This document shows, piece after piece, positions 38,824 through 47,238 of a DNA stretch of 64,000 nt (positions within the stretch are counted from its first letter, which is position 1; each line of letters opens with the position of its first letter). The translations under genes were made by a program, and so were the position numbers. The stretch comes from Candidatus Marinamargulisbacteria bacterium (lineage in GTDB: Bacteria; Margulisbacteria; Marinamargulisbacteria; UBA817): positions 3,899 through 67,898 of the forward strand of contig JALQXX010000004.1 in assembly GCA_023262965.1 (NCBI GenBank). The letters are read 5' to 3'. The notes beneath the pieces were generated by a model. It ran no database searches and was not told the DNA's origin. It saw nothing but the letters and a program-made list of their open reading frames with translations.

Positions 38824-39490
38824 AAAAGTAACCAAGGCGTATCCCAATGGATTCAACGCTTTATGCAATATTGATTTGGTTATTCCCGAAAATGAATTTG
38901 TGTATCTAATTGGCCCCTCCGGAGCGGGTAAATCCACATTACTTCGACTTATTTTTATGGAAGAATTGGCCTCATCTGGAGAAATCATTATTGATAAATA
39001 TGTGTTAAGTGAACTGACACCGGTTCAAATCCCTTATTATCGACGTAATATTGGCATGATTTTTCAAGACTACAAGCTATTACCTCGCCGAACCGTTTAT
39101 GAAAATGTTGCATTTGCTCTGCATGTCATGCACGTTTCTCCTAAAAAAATTCGAGAACAGGTCGACTATGCCTTGGATTTGGTGGGATTATCAGGAAAAA
39201 AAACACATTATCCACGTGAACTATCGGGTGGTGAACAACAAAAAATATGTATTGCTCGCGCGATTGTAAATCAACCCGCCATATTACTATGTGATGAGCC
39301 CACCGGCAATCTCGATCCGGAAACATCTTGGGAAATTGTTCATCTATTAACAAAAATTAATGCTTACAATACCACCATACTGATGGCAACACATGATACC
39401 GAAATTGTTGATGGCATTCCCAAACGCGTTATTGCTGTCAACAAAGGTATTTTGGCTCGGGATCAAGTGCTGGGTACGTATGTGCAATGA
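38810..39490 (+). CDS. ftsE: Cell division ATP-binding protein FtsE
   Basis: ATPase of the FtsEX complex, which controls peptidoglycan hydrolases at the septum. The 226-residue protein has FKKVTKAYPNG, the P-loop GPSGAGKST (residues 33-41), the Q-loop IFQDYKLL, signature LSGGEQQKICIARA and Walker B ILLCDEPTGNLDP. It is followed by ftsX with ATGA overlap. Confidence 0.95.
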   Translation: MIQFKKVTKAYPNGFNALCNIDLVIPENEFVYLIGPSGAGKSTLLRLIFMEELASSGEIIIDKYVLSELTPVQIPYYRRNIGMIFQDYKLLPRRTVYENVAFALHVMHVSPKKIREQVDYALDLVGLSGKKTHYPRELSGGEQQKICIARAIVNQPAILLCDEPTGNLDPETSWEIVHLLTKINAYNTTILMATHDTEIVDGIPKRVIAVNKGILARDQVLGTYVQ

Positions 39491-40371
39491 CTGGCATTAA
39501 CGCGCTCCTATTCTTTTTAAACGAAACATTTATTGGTATTCGTCGCTCTCGGCTGATGAGTCTGATTGCGGTAGCTACCGTCGCTGTCACCCTCATTATT
39601 TTGGGTTTATTCATGGTAATATCGGCTAATATTGGCCGAATTACATATGATATTGCCTCCAAACTGGATATCCGGTTGTTTTTGAAAAAAAACATGTCTA
39701 TTGAAGATATTCAGCAATTCAAGCGAAAGTTAAAGTCTATCGAGGGTATTAATGACGTGGTATTTATTGACAATGACACCGCTTGGAATACGCTTAAAGA
39801 GCACTATAGCCATCTGCAATTTGATGAATTCATTGAAAAGAACCCCCTGCCCCATTCATTAATCATTACCTTAAATCGATCTCACGATATTGCCCCCATG
39901 ATCTTGTATTTAAAACGGTATAATACCATTATTGATGATATTGTTTATGGTGGCGAATTGGCCGAGCGTGTGGATGTATTTCGGAAATTTATATCCCTAT
40001 TTGGTTGGTCACTGATCATATTATTGGTAATGTCCTCACTGTTTATTATAGTCAACACCATTCGATTGACCGTGATTGTGCGTGATGAAGAAATTGGTAT
40101 TATGCAATTGGTTGGTGCCACCAACCGATTTATAAAAATCCCGTTTTTAATTGAAGGGTTTATTATTGGCATTTTAGGGGCCGGTATTGCAGTGACTGTA
40201 TTGATTTTGGTATACAATCCAATTGTTAGTCAATTAGTTGAAGAGCTGCCATTTCTTCCATTTATCACGAATCACTCCAGCTTATACTATATCTATGGAT
40301 TTGTTCTTATGTCCGGTGCTATCATAGGTACAGTAGGTGCGTATATATCAATATCACGCAGTTTAAAATGA
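39487..40371 (+). CDS. ftsX: Cell division protein FtsX
   Basis: Membrane partner of FtsE. The 294-residue protein has one N-terminal membrane helix (about 20-45), a periplasmic loop with LFLKKNMSIEDIQQFKRKL and the usual alpha/beta fold, then three C-terminal helices (from about 175). NTIRLTVIVRDEEIGIMQLV followed by GATNRFIKIPFLIEG is the hallmark cytosolic loop. The ATGA overlap with ftsE implies coupled translation. Confidence 0.94.
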   Translation: MTGINALLFFLNETFIGIRRSRLMSLIAVATVAVTLIILGLFMVISANIGRITYDIASKLDIRLFLKKNMSIEDIQQFKRKLKSIEGINDVVFIDNDTAWNTLKEHYSHLQFDEFIEKNPLPHSLIITLNRSHDIAPMILYLKRYNTIIDDIVYGGELAERVDVFRKFISLFGWSLIILLVMSSLFIIVNTIRLTVIVRDEEIGIMQLVGATNRFIKIPFLIEGFIIGILGAGIAVTVLILVYNPIVSQLVEELPFLPFITNHSSLYYIYGFVLMSGAIIGTVGAYISISRSLK

Positions 40372-40384
40372 AAGGTCGGTTAAT

Positions 40385-41869
40385 ATGTTACAATTTTTGA
40401 GAAAAAACAGCATTAACATCGTTTATGGTATTGTTATTACCTTTATTACAACAACATTTTTGGGATTTTTCTTTTTTAATGACACATTTCAATCATCTCG
40501 TACGATTGAAAGAGCTCGTTTGGATAATGCGGAAGCCGTGGCTCGCATTGGGGATCGTCCGGTTACCAAACGATTTTATGAAATGGCATTGCAAGAGATT
40601 CAAGCAACCCTACCTTCGGACACATCGTTAACCAAATCCATGATTGAGTCCCTGCAATTGCAGGCACTTCAACGAGCGATTGAAAATACGTTATTATTGG
40701 ATATCGGTTTATCCCAAAAAATCTCGGTATCACGATCCGACATAAAAACAGGGCTGTTATCGGTTATGGACACCTGGGGCGTCACCACTACAACCGAGTT
40801 GAAATCATCCTTAAAAGCAGCTGGCCAGTCGTACTCCGAAACCGTTAAAGATTTAAAAGATCAATTAATTGTGATAAAAACACGCCAGGCATTAGCGCAA
40901 CCGCAGCCAATTAATGATACAATCCGACCTTATATCAATAAACGATTCAATATTAAAACCCTATTTATTTCACAGTTATCATCCTCAAACGTCATGATTG
41001 ATTCCGATGAACTGTATCGTCAGGCGCAACTATTACGTGAACGTATTCACGATGATGCATCGTTTGACGCTGCTTGGCGAACGCAATTTCCAGATGAAAC
41101 AATACCCACGCCCTCATTTGTTTGGCTTCAGCTAAACCAGATCATCCCTGATATTGCAATGCCTCTTGTTACATTAACGGCCGGCGACATTTCAAATCCC
41201 ATAAAGACACTCAATGGGTATTATATTCTTCAACTCAAAGCGATGGATGAATTGCCTGTAAGCCGTCATATTACCGAAGAACAACTGGCCGATGCATGGG
41301 GACGAAATACACTGTATGCTTATTTGAACAACGCGCAATCCGGACGCGGGATATCGGTTGATAATATCGTATTAAAAGCATTGCAGTTCAAAGCTCAGGG
41401 AAATTTTCAAAAAGCCATTGAAACCTATATTGGCATGATGTCAGCCAATCCATCCGATCCGTATCCCAATATCGCTATTGCCGAATTGTATCTTCTAATG
41501 GGAAATGCTAGTGAGGCAAAAACCGCCTTGCTTAAAGCACAAATAAAAGAATCGTTACTAGCGGACAGTATTGTTGTACCTGAAATCCATATCCTATTGG
41601 CTGAAATTTACGATAAAGAAAAGGCGACTCAACAACGTGATGATCAGTTGAATAAACTATTAACGTTAACCGATAACGAAAGTGTTTTAATCTACTTAAA
41701 GAAAACATTTACCCGTCTGAAGGATTCGTCGCGTTTACGTACCGTTGACGCCCGATTGGATGACTTAAAAAAAGCGGCCACAATTGAAACCACTATTGAT
41801 GAAATCAGTAGTGAATCTTCTGAATTCATTGAATTTAGTGACAAAAAGGGCGCGGATGATACTTTTTAA
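40385..41869 (+). CDS. Membrane-anchored SurA/PpiD-like chaperone with TPR-like tail
   Basis: A 494-residue protein with one transmembrane helix (about 12-30), a periplasmic SurA-N-like helical domain (about 45-180) with LQALQRAIENTLLLDIGL, a PPIC-like rotamase region (about 195-300, FVWLQLNQIIPDIAMPLVTL), and a tail of TPR-type helices (about 325-450) with FKAQGNFQKAIETYIGMM. The C-terminus is acidic. The parvulin core is short and may be inactive. It follows ftsX by 13 bases, so it may serve envelope protein folding at division, which is inference. A close PpiD homologue would lack the TPR tail. Confidence 0.75.
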   Translation: MLQFLRKNSINIVYGIVITFITTTFLGFFFFNDTFQSSRTIERARLDNAEAVARIGDRPVTKRFYEMALQEIQATLPSDTSLTKSMIESLQLQALQRAIENTLLLDIGLSQKISVSRSDIKTGLLSVMDTWGVTTTTELKSSLKAAGQSYSETVKDLKDQLIVIKTRQALAQPQPINDTIRPYINKRFNIKTLFISQLSSSNVMIDSDELYRQAQLLRERIHDDASFDAAWRTQFPDETIPTPSFVWLQLNQIIPDIAMPLVTLTAGDISNPIKTLNGYYILQLKAMDELPVSRHITEEQLADAWGRNTLYAYLNNAQSGRGISVDNIVLKALQFKAQGNFQKAIETYIGMMSANPSDPYPNIAIAELYLLMGNASEAKTALLKAQIKESLLADSIVVPEIHILLAEIYDKEKATQQRDDQLNKLLTLTDNESVLIYLKKTFTRLKDSSRLRTVDARLDDLKKAATIETTIDEISSESSEFIEFSDKKGADDTF

Positions 41870-41905
41870 ATATAGGCGCTGGCGCTTCTTAATCACTCTC
41901 ACAAA

Positions 41906-42712
41906 CTAATGGAATGAATATTTTTTTATATAAAAACGAATAAGATTTAAAATGGTAGTTGAATCTTGAAGTTGAAATTTGAGTGAGAAATTATCCATTG
42001 ATTTTTTATTTATTTCTTTTTTTATTTTATTGATTTTTTGAACAAGCGTTTCTTCGCATTCAAAAATAGCTTCTCGGACCGATTGACCTTGACAAGCGCC
42101 AATATCTCCCAGACACATTGCCGCGGCACGTCTCAATTGAATACTATCATCTCCCGTAACAATATGTTTAATCGATTGGATGGGTTTTTCCCAGTAACCT
42201 TCCAATTGCCTTGAAAAAAGTGTGATTACACGTAATTTTTGATCGGTATTACCATGCCCTAATATATATAATAAGGGGGTAAACATGTGTTTTTTGGGTG
42301 CCCATTGCTGTTCAATCATTGTTAATACCGATAGCGCAATGTCCGCAATGTCCTGGGTCCATGTAGTCGATATAATACGGTGGATATACTCAATAACCCG
42401 ATTGCAACAGGCTTCCGTACGCTGACATATTTGCCCCATTTGATCAATGATATCCCATTGAACCCCGCCAAAGGTATACAATGATGAAATACGATACAAT
42501 CCCGCCACCGCTTTTGCGGCGTAATTGGGATGATTCACACCAATAAACCCCATCATTTGTATGGTTTTTGTAATAAATGCATGTTCAAATTCATAATTAA
42601 ATGTGCTCCGATAATAATTGGTCTCTGTAACATCCGACAACGCAACCAACATGGACCCCCAATCATCACTGATATCTGTATTAGAATGTAATTCCGTATT
42701 TTTTTTGATCAC
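41906..42712 (-). CDS. HEAT-like repeat protein, unknown
   Basis: A 268-residue all-helical protein starting at GTG 42712, with AGGAGG exactly seven bases upstream. Helical pairs of about 35-40 residues run throughout. The clearest repeat, around residue 190, is SIQLRRAAAMCLGDIGA, a classic HEAT pattern. No signal peptide. A Lys-rich stretch (KINKIKKEINKK) lies near the C-terminus. Role unknown, probably a protein-binding scaffold. It is divergent from the shikimate kinase gene, and its ribosome site lies within that gene's promoter spacer. Confidence 0.6.
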   Translation of the reverse strand: MIKKNTELHSNTDISDDWGSMLVALSDVTETNYYRSTFNYEFEHAFITKTIQMMGFIGVNHPNYAAKAVAGLYRISSLYTFGGVQWDIIDQMGQICQRTEACCNRVIEYIHRIISTTWTQDIADIALSVLTMIEQQWAPKKHMFTPLLYILGHGNTDQKLRVITLFSRQLEGYWEKPIQSIKHIVTGDDSIQLRRAAAMCLGDIGACQGQSVREAIFECEETLVQKINKIKKEINKKSMDNFSLKFQLQDSTTILNLIRFYIKKYSFH

Positions 42713-42733
42713 TTACACCCCTCCTGGTACAAT
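42705..42733 (+). promoter_or_regulatory. Promoter of the shikimate kinase gene
   Basis: -35 TTGATC (42705-42710), a 17-base spacer, and -10 TACAAT (42728-42733) preceded by TGG, eleven bases before ATG 42745. Confidence 0.55.
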
Positions 42734-42744
42734 GATACCCAGAT

Positions 42745-43317
42745 ATGAATCGTTCAAAACATGCCGTATTGGAACCTATTATTTTTATTGGCATGGCGGG
42801 GGTTGGCAAAACAACCATCGCTAAATCAATTGCTAAAAAAACAAAAAGCCGTTTTTTGGACATTGATTCCGTAATAATGAACCATTACAATGCTCCTTTA
42901 GATACCATTATTCGTGAATTGGGCCACGACACCTTTATTGCAACAGAAGCGGCGTTTGTTCGCAACCATTTAAAGCCAAATACCATTTTAGCTCCCGGTG
43001 GTAGTTTTGTGTATGGACTAAACACCAATACGGACATAATAAATCAAAGCATTATTATCTATTTATACGATACGCCCGCCGCTATTTTAAAACGCATTCC
43101 CAATATTGAAACGCGGGGCATTGTGGGGCTAGGACCCAAATCCTTTGAAGATATTTGGGCTGAACGTCATGAGTTATACAATAAACTGGCCCATATTCGC
43201 TTTAATGTTGGCGAATATGGATTGTCGGAGAGTATTAACCGGATTCAATTTATTATTGACTTAATGCGCGTGCCCGAAGACCGTGCGGACTCGCATCCGT
43301 CACGAAAACATTTGTAA
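42745..43317 (+). CDS. aroK: Shikimate kinase family protein
   Basis: A 190-residue P-loop kinase expected to phosphorylate shikimate. It has FIGMAGVGKTTIAKSIA (residues 13-29), the substrate Asp in FLDIDSVIM, a TIIRELGHDTFIATEAAFV segment, and ILAPGGSFVYG. The usual GGG loop reads PGGS, and the late motif is ETRGIVGLG rather than RPLL, so this is the divergent branch annotated as shikimate kinase in several phyla. Other small-molecule kinase activity is possible. The 3' end overlaps convergent miaB by 65 bases. Confidence 0.8.
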   Translation: MNRSKHAVLEPIIFIGMAGVGKTTIAKSIAKKTKSRFLDIDSVIMNHYNAPLDTIIRELGHDTFIATEAAFVRNHLKPNTILAPGGSFVYGLNTNTDIINQSIIIYLYDTPAAILKRIPNIETRGIVGLGPKSFEDIWAERHELYNKLAHIRFNVGEYGLSESINRIQFIIDLMRVPEDRADSHPSRKHL

Positions 43318-44560
43318 AGCTACCGATTGCAGCCCTATTATGGGCGGCATCCACATATACCAATACATTTGCGTCATTACGCCCAATAACCGTTTCACCA
43401 TCCCATCGCTCAACCAATATGGATTGAACTGTATTCACCCAACGTTTATTCTGATGTAGAGAGTGCTTTTTTTGTAGTTTAACCAGCTCTGTAATCCGTT
43501 GTGTTTTTTCATCCAATGGCACATCATCCGGAAATTTTAGTGCTGCACGCGTATTGGGCCGCTCCGAGTATTTAAAAATATACGCATGATCAAATTTTAC
43601 CGTTTCACATACACGAACAGTATCTAAAAATTCATCGTAGGTTTCTGTTGGAAATCCAACAATAATATCGGTTGATAGGGCCACCCCAGGAATAGCGTCA
43701 CGCATTTTATGAATAAGTGTTAAAAATTCCGATTGTGTATACGTACGATTCATTTTCTTTAAAATACGATCGTTACCGGCTTGCAATGGCACATGAATCT
43801 GTTTGCATATCGCCGGATTCGCCGCAATAACATCCAATAAATCATCGGGAAAATCTTTGGGATGTGGGGATGTAAATCGAATACGATCAATGGCCGTTTC
43901 TTGCGTAATACGCCGCATTAAATCGGTAAATGTATCGTTACCATACCGATAGGAGTTCACATTCTGACCCAACAACGTGACTTGCTTATACCCCTTAGCC
44001 ACCAAATCATTGATCTCCGTAATGATGGAATCTGCCGATCGACTGCGTTCACGTCCACGCGTATACGGAACCACGCAAAATGTGCAAAAATTATTACACC
44101 CACGCATAATGGCTAACCATGCATTGGCTCCCTCTGTTCGATTTGGAACAATGGTATCGTAGGTCTCAAATTCCGATAACGTCACATCAAACGGTTTGTC
44201 GGAATGCGTGGCATCCACGGCATCCGCAATCAGAGCCGGCAATTGTTTGTAACTATCCGGCCCCGCAATTAAATCAATCTGCAACCGATTATTGTCCAAT
44301 AATTGGGTTTTAAAATTGGTTGCCATGCATCCCAAAATACCCACAATCAAGGTCTTGTTCGCTCGCTTTAATGCGTGAATCCGATTCAATACTTTATTAT
44401 TTGCGTTTTCCCGAACCGAACAAGTGTTTAATAGCGCCACATCCGCCGCATCCACCGTAGGAATAATATGCATATTGGCATCTACCAAAATGGATTGCAC
44501 CAACTCGGTATCATAGGCGTTCATTTGACACCCATAGGTTTCAATATATACATTCGTCAT
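43253..44560 (-). CDS. miaB: tRNA-2-methylthio-N6-dimethylallyladenosine synthase
   Basis: Radical SAM methylthiotransferase modifying A37 of tRNAs. The 435-residue protein has an N-terminal UPF0004 domain (ETYGCQMNAYDTE, NTCSVRENA), the radical SAM motif CNNFCTFCVVPYTRG (about residue 155), GQNVNSYRYG, and a C-terminal TRAM domain (about 370-432). The AGNDRILKKMNRTYT block is typical of MiaB. The start overlaps the stop of mtaB as ATGA, so both tRNA methylthiotransferases are co-translated. The 3' end overlaps the shikimate kinase gene by 65 bases. Confidence 0.95.
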   Translation of the reverse strand: MTNVYIETYGCQMNAYDTELVQSILVDANMHIIPTVDAADVALLNTCSVRENANNKVLNRIHALKRANKTLIVGILGCMATNFKTQLLDNNRLQIDLIAGPDSYKQLPALIADAVDATHSDKPFDVTLSEFETYDTIVPNRTEGANAWLAIMRGCNNFCTFCVVPYTRGRERSRSADSIITEINDLVAKGYKQVTLLGQNVNSYRYGNDTFTDLMRRITQETAIDRIRFTSPHPKDFPDDLLDVIAANPAICKQIHVPLQAGNDRILKKMNRTYTQSEFLTLIHKMRDAIPGVALSTDIIVGFPTETYDEFLDTVRVCETVKFDHAYIFKYSERPNTRAALKFPDDVPLDEKTQRITELVKLQKKHSLHQNKRWVNTVQSILVERWDGETVIGRNDANVLVYVDAAHNRAAIGSFTNVFVTDASPHGLRARALSQ

Positions 44561-45840
44561 ACTAATTCTCCGATCATTTGTAATGTTGAGGGCTCATAGA
44601 CCAATTTTACCGGGTGCAACGTGTTTTTTAAGGAACGATCTGATGTCGTATAAACCGGCACAAATTGCTGCGTTTTCCCCACCCACACCCCCTTCTTTTT
44701 TTGCTCAAATAACACCGTCTGAATGGTATTGCTCTGCGCCTTCATAAATGCCTGCCACTTCTGTGTGTGCAAATCGCGCAAACGCTGACTGCGGCTCTGA
44801 ATATCCGCGGAAGGAACCGAATTGGGGAATTTTCGTGAATGGGCCATCGTGCGCTCCGAATACCGAAATACATGAAAATAATCAATGGGGGCACGCGATA
44901 AATACTGGTAGGTATCCTCAAACAAGCCGTCTGTTTCTCCAGGAAACCCCACAATCACATCGGTTCCAATACATATATTGGGAACCGCTCGTTTTATTTC
45001 GGTGATAAAATCATCGTACATGGACCGCGTATAGCGTCGCCGCATTTTATTTAAAATCGTATCGTTACCACTTTGAATCGGTAGATGCAAATACCGACAA
45101 AAATTTGGATACGTCTGCCATAATTCAATCAATCGGGTATCCACTGTTGTGGGCTCAATCGATGATATGCGTATTCGTGTCGATGGCGACTGCCGCAACA
45201 ATGCCTCCAAAACATCATAAAAGTCATGCCCCTGATTGGCATAGGTACCCAAATTAATACCCGTAAGAACAATCTCCTTAACCCCCATATTGCAAAGCCC
45301 CTGGGCATCCGCCATAATGTCATCCCAATCCCGACTCCGTGCCGGCCCACGCGCAAACGGAATCACACAAAACGAACAATAAAAATCACAGCCATCCTGA
45401 ATTTTTAGGTTCACCCGACAATGACTGGGATCAAAACTGGAGTATCCCTGGGAAAAGGGAGTCGAGGCAATTTTTTCAACATAAATACCTTTGGATTCAT
45501 TTAAAATAATGGGGGCAATTTGGGATTTATTGGCATTCCCAATCACCCATTTTACATTCTGCAGATCGGACAACTGTTGGGACTGCATCTGCGATTGACA
45601 ACCCACCAGCGCAATAGCGGGTTGAGTGCATGTTCGATTAATTTTGCGCACCAAGCGAATGGTATCTTTGTCCCCATTTTCAGTAACCGTGCATGTATTA
45701 ACAATAACAATATCCGGATCGTGTTCCATTCCCACTTCAGACAATCCCTTCGCATTGAGTGCCTGCCGGATAACGGCCGATTCTGCATGATTCAACCGAC
45801 ACCCCTGCGATATCATTGTGAACGTTTTTGTTTGATTCAT
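44557..45840 (-). CDS. mtaB: tRNA threonylcarbamoyladenosine methylthiotransferase
   Basis: Radical SAM enzyme adding a methylthio group to t6A37. The 427-residue protein has SQGCRLNHAESAVIRQAL, NTCTVTENGDKDTIR, the radical SAM motif CDFYCSFCVIPFARGPARSR and LTGINLGTYANQGHDFY; SQG-R and TENGDK favour MtaB over MiaB or RimO. The frame is open upstream to 45888, but ATG 45840 is chosen because an extended -10 box lies ten bases before it and the protein then begins as the family does. A TRAM-like C-terminal region is present but weak. Confidence 0.92.
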   Translation of the reverse strand: MNQTKTFTMISQGCRLNHAESAVIRQALNAKGLSEVGMEHDPDIVIVNTCTVTENGDKDTIRLVRKINRTCTQPAIALVGCQSQMQSQQLSDLQNVKWVIGNANKSQIAPIILNESKGIYVEKIASTPFSQGYSSFDPSHCRVNLKIQDGCDFYCSFCVIPFARGPARSRDWDDIMADAQGLCNMGVKEIVLTGINLGTYANQGHDFYDVLEALLRQSPSTRIRISSIEPTTVDTRLIELWQTYPNFCRYLHLPIQSGNDTILNKMRRRYTRSMYDDFITEIKRAVPNICIGTDVIVGFPGETDGLFEDTYQYLSRAPIDYFHVFRYSERTMAHSRKFPNSVPSADIQSRSQRLRDLHTQKWQAFMKAQSNTIQTVLFEQKKKGVWVGKTQQFVPVYTTSDRSLKNTLHPVKLVYEPSTLQMIGELV

Positions 45841-45850
45841 TATAACTGGC

Positions 45851-45859
45851 AGTATATCA
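45851..45859 (-). promoter_or_regulatory. Extended -10 element of mtaB-miaB
   Basis: On the minus strand TGA plus TATACT (45856-45851), ten bases from ATG 45840. Confidence 0.5.
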
Positions 45860-45911
45860 AAATGCTGCGACATTCGCCACGCCCTCAATAAATCAAGTTA
45901 TTAAAAAAAAA

Positions 45912-45940
45912 TTGTTTTAATTAATTATTTTTTATATTAT
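45912..45940 (+). promoter_or_regulatory. Promoter of the PP2C gene
   Basis: -35 TTGTTT (45912-45917), a 17-base spacer, and -10 TATTAT (45935-45940), in a very AT-rich stretch. The leader carries AAGGAG six bases before ATG 45970. Confidence 0.5.
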
Positions 45941-45969
45941 TATTTTATTGAATTAAAAAGGAGTTTAAT

Positions 45970-47226
45970 ATGCAATTACTATCCAAAACGAATAATCAAT
46001 ACATACAACTAGGAAAACGGAGGGCGGCGTCTGGGGCAGCATCTGGGGCAGCATCTGGGGCAGCATCTGGGGCAGCGTCTGGGGCAGCGTCTGGGGCAGC
46101 GTCTCCTACTAAAAAACCGAGAAAATTGTTAATGGATACCCCCACAACAAATCTTCAACCGCCTATTTACACTCACCCCAACTCTATTTTGGGGCAACAA
46201 AAATATACGATTCTACTTAGAAAAATGGGCACGTTTGCACGATGCAGCGCCAGAATAGTCGCTGCTAATCATAAAGAAAGCCACCATAACTACGAAGATG
46301 GTGCCGCTGTGTTTGATACGGCTCTTGGTACAATGATGATTGTATGTGATGGCGTATCCGGCGCTCAATCAACTGAAACACCGTCATTTATTCATAATAA
46401 AATTATAAGCCAATTTATCACAATAGGTCAAAATTTTAATTTTGACAATCTTAGCAAATCTACAGGGGAAAAGCTTAAAGAATTCATTAAATTTGTTTTT
46501 AAAAGCATAATAACAAAAACGCAAAATGACAGTCCGCTAAGAATTCCCTCAACAACATTCACCTGTTTATGCATCGACAACAATAAGAATCTTCATTATT
46601 ACATAATGGGTGATTCCGGATTTATTGTGAAGCGTAATGGCGCCTTGATTCACAATTATTCTACCGGTATACAAACACCTCAACTTGAATGGAGAGATTT
46701 TTTAACAAACGATGTTAATACATTATATCGATATATTGTGCCATGCCCGCTGCAAATACGATCAATGGAAACCAACATTTCTGCGGTGCTGGATGATCCA
46801 TTGATTAAAACAGGCCAGCTAACACTGGAAGACGGCGACGCGATATACGCAGGTAGCGATGGTATTTGGGACAATATTAGCCTTGATCATGTATGTCATG
46901 ACATTGAAAACCAGCCACAAAAAAATTCAATGAAAGATGGATTTTTAAAATTTTGGAATACCACATTTGATAATTGGGAAAAATTAATCGAGCGTATTCC
47001 AACGGTATGTTTTACTGAAACAAAGAAAAAGATTGAAGAAAAAAGGACAGCATTTCTTGATAAATTGAATGATTCAAAATGGCCTGAAATCAAACCAGAT
47101 GATGCCACATTGATTGCATGCACCGTTCAATCACCAACAGGCACATCATTATCCGATCCAATTATTACACTCCCCGAGGATAAATCGCACGAATTTGTAG
47201 CGAATATCCGTAAATATGCCCTGTAA
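45970..47226 (+). CDS. PP2C-type protein phosphatase with N-terminal AASG repeat tract
   Basis: A 418-residue protein. Residues 19-46 are seven AASG-type units. A basic SPTKKPRK segment follows, and residues 85-390 are a PP2C metal-dependent phosphatase: NYEDGAAVF, MIVCDGVSGAQ (Asp 127), the GDSGF motif (214-218), AGSDGIWDNIS (296-304) and KPDDATLIAC (376-385). The metal-binding acidic residues appear intact. The order DGVSG/GDSGF/SDGIWDN/DDAT resembles the PPTC7/SpoIIE-adjacent group rather than bacterial Stp. AAGGAG lies six bases before ATG 45970. No partner kinase is nearby. Substrate unknown; an exported or host-directed role is possible but no signal peptide is seen. Confidence 0.8.
   Translation: MQLLSKTNNQYIQLGKRRAASGAASGAASGAASGAASGAASGAASPTKKPRKLLMDTPTTNLQPPIYTHPNSILGQQKYTILLRKMGTFARCSARIVAANHKESHHNYEDGAAVFDTALGTMMIVCDGVSGAQSTETPSFIHNKIISQFITIGQNFNFDNLSKSTGEKLKEFIKFVFKSIITKTQNDSPLRIPSTTFTCLCIDNNKNLHYYIMGDSGFIVKRNGALIHNYSTGIQTPQLEWRDFLTNDVNTLYRYIVPCPLQIRSMETNISAVLDDPLIKTGQLTLEDGDAIYAGSDGIWDNISLDHVCHDIENQPQKNSMKDGFLKFWNTTFDNWEKLIERIPTVCFTETKKKIEEKRTAFLDKLNDSKWPEIKPDDATLIACTVQSPTGTSLSDPIITLPEDKSHEFVANIRKYAL
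46024..46107 (+). repeat. 12-bp minisatellite, seven units, coding
   Basis: Seven in-frame copies of a 12-base unit (GCAGCATCTGGG with GCG/GCA and CAT/CGT variants) encode AASG, the last AASP. Third-position variation is limited, so the copies are recent or under homogenising slippage. Copy-number change would alter linker length without shifting frame. Confidence 0.9.
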
Positions 47227-47238
47227 TGATCTGTCTTT

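Noticed and set aside
46024-46107. CRISPR-like array in the PP2C gene
   Set aside because: The 12-base units are contiguous, without spacers, and are in-frame coding sequence.
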